This document shows, one piece after another, positions 6,233 through 6,689 of a DNA stretch of 6,689 bases. The position numbers and the translations under genes are program-made. How positions within the stretch are numbered: the first letter of the stretch is position 1; each line of letters opens with the position of its first letter. The notes under the pieces were generated by a model that worked only from the letters and a program-made list of their open reading frames with translations, was not told where the DNA came from and did no database searches. This stretch comes from an uncultured Solobacterium sp. (GTDB lineage: Bacteria > Bacillota_I > Bacilli_A > Erysipelotrichales > Erysipelotrichaceae): the NCBI GenBank assembly GCA_937910655.1, contig CALEMV010000370.1, forward strand, positions 1 through 6,689. The letters run 5' to 3'.

Positions 6233-6689
6233 ATGACACAGTACGCAATTGCTGATATTGGCTCCAATACCATCGTCTTATTAGTATATGAGATGGTCAA
6301 TCATTACCCTACACCTATCCTACACATTTCTACTCCAGCACATCTGATTGACTATGTGAATAAAGATAGAATTATGTCAAAAGAAGGTATCCTAAAAGCA
6401 ACCGAAGTATTACAATCTTACGCAGATAAGCTAGATGAAATGCATGTGCAATACCGCTTTGCGGATATTACAGAACCATGCCGCATCCAAAACAAAGAAG
6501 AACTTGTAGCATCTCTTCAAGCAACAGGATGGGACATCTACCCACTTAGCGGAAATGAAGAAGCACTCTACGATTTCTTAGGTACGAAATATTCATATCC
6601 AAATCTTACAGATGGAATAGCCTTTGATGTAGGTGGCGGCTCAACAGAACTGATTTCATTTGAGGCTGGACAGCCAATCGATGCAATGA
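6233..6689 (+). CDS. Ppx/GppA-family phosphatase, N-terminal part (runs off right edge)
   Basis: The frame is open from the ATG at 6233 to the window end, giving 152 residues of a protein usually at least 300 long. The family hydrolyses inorganic polyphosphate or guanosine pentaphosphate and shares the sugar kinase/Hsp70 ATPase fold. ADIGSNTIVLLVYE (7-20) is the first phosphate-binding motif. SGNEEA (106-111) holds the likely catalytic Glu, and FDVGGGSTELISF (131-143) is the second phosphate-binding loop. The expected T(S/E)AxR motif is degenerate here, reading ITEPCR (79-84), and the RxG stretch after residue 35 is not recognisable. It is therefore a divergent member, and polyphosphatase versus pppGpp hydrolase cannot be settled. 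An in-frame TGA at 6212 and GAGG (6222-6225), 7 nt upstream, fix the start. The gene diverges from pyrH. Confidence 0.85.
   Translation, partial: MTQYAIADIGSNTIVLLVYEMVNHYPTPILHISTPAHLIDYVNKDRIMSKEGILKATEVLQSYADKLDEMHVQYRFADITEPCRIQNKEELVASLQATGWDIYPLSGNEEALYDFLGTKYSYPNLTDGIAFDVGGGSTELISFEAGQPIDAM

Noticed and set aside
6030..6236. Plus-strand open frame of 68 codons crossing the pyrH start and the divergent spacer.
   Set aside because: It overlaps pyrH coding sequence and both promoter regions and ends over the start of the Ppx/GppA-like gene; no supporting motif was seen.

Overview
The window reads as a stretch of core chromosome from a low-to-moderate GC Gram-positive bacterium (Bacillota). 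Gene order, strong Shine-Dalgarno sites and tight gene packing fit that group, and an Erysipelotrichia-like lineage is my guess rather than something proven. TGA serves as a normal stop (end of dxr), so the standard bacterial code applies. No insertion sequence, phage gene, CRISPR array, tRNA or rRNA is visible, and no gene-free stretch exceeds about 100 bases.

Layout, right to left on the minus strand: pyrH (UMP kinase) and frr (ribosome recycling factor) form a two-gene unit. It has its own extended -10 promoter and ends in a clear intrinsic terminator. A second unit follows: uppS (undecaprenyl diphosphate synthase), cdsA (CDP-diacylglycerol synthase), dxr (DXP reductoisomerase), rseP (site-2 intramembrane protease) and galE (UDP-hexose 4-epimerase). 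Its likely promoter has its -10 box just past the terminator and its -35 region inside the terminator. Genes here overlap or nearly touch, which suggests translational coupling. A 13-codon fragment after galE, cut by the left edge, resembles the start of a mannose-family PTS EIIA protein. At the right edge a divergent plus-strand gene begins, the N-terminal part of a Ppx/GppA-family phosphatase.

Functionally the second unit serves the cell envelope. Dxr commits carbon to isoprenoids, UppS builds the C55 lipid carrier for wall polymers, CdsA makes the phospholipid precursor, RseP cleaves membrane proteins, and GalE supplies UDP-galactose and perhaps UDP-GalNAc for surface glycans. pyrH and frr supply UDP/UTP precursors and recycle ribosomes.

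This is mostly a conserved housekeeping cluster and I see no new biological system. The points worth a second look are the terminator/promoter overlap between frr and uppS, the breaks from the usual rpsB-tsf-pyrH-frr-uppS-cdsA-dxr-rseP-proS-polC order at both ends, an Arg-to-Ala change in a conserved RRF motif, a Cys at the GalE specificity position, a possible EIIA-like start with Asn where His is expected, and a divergent Ppx/GppA sequence. Two start codons (cdsA, rseP) should be set downstream of the longest open frame.
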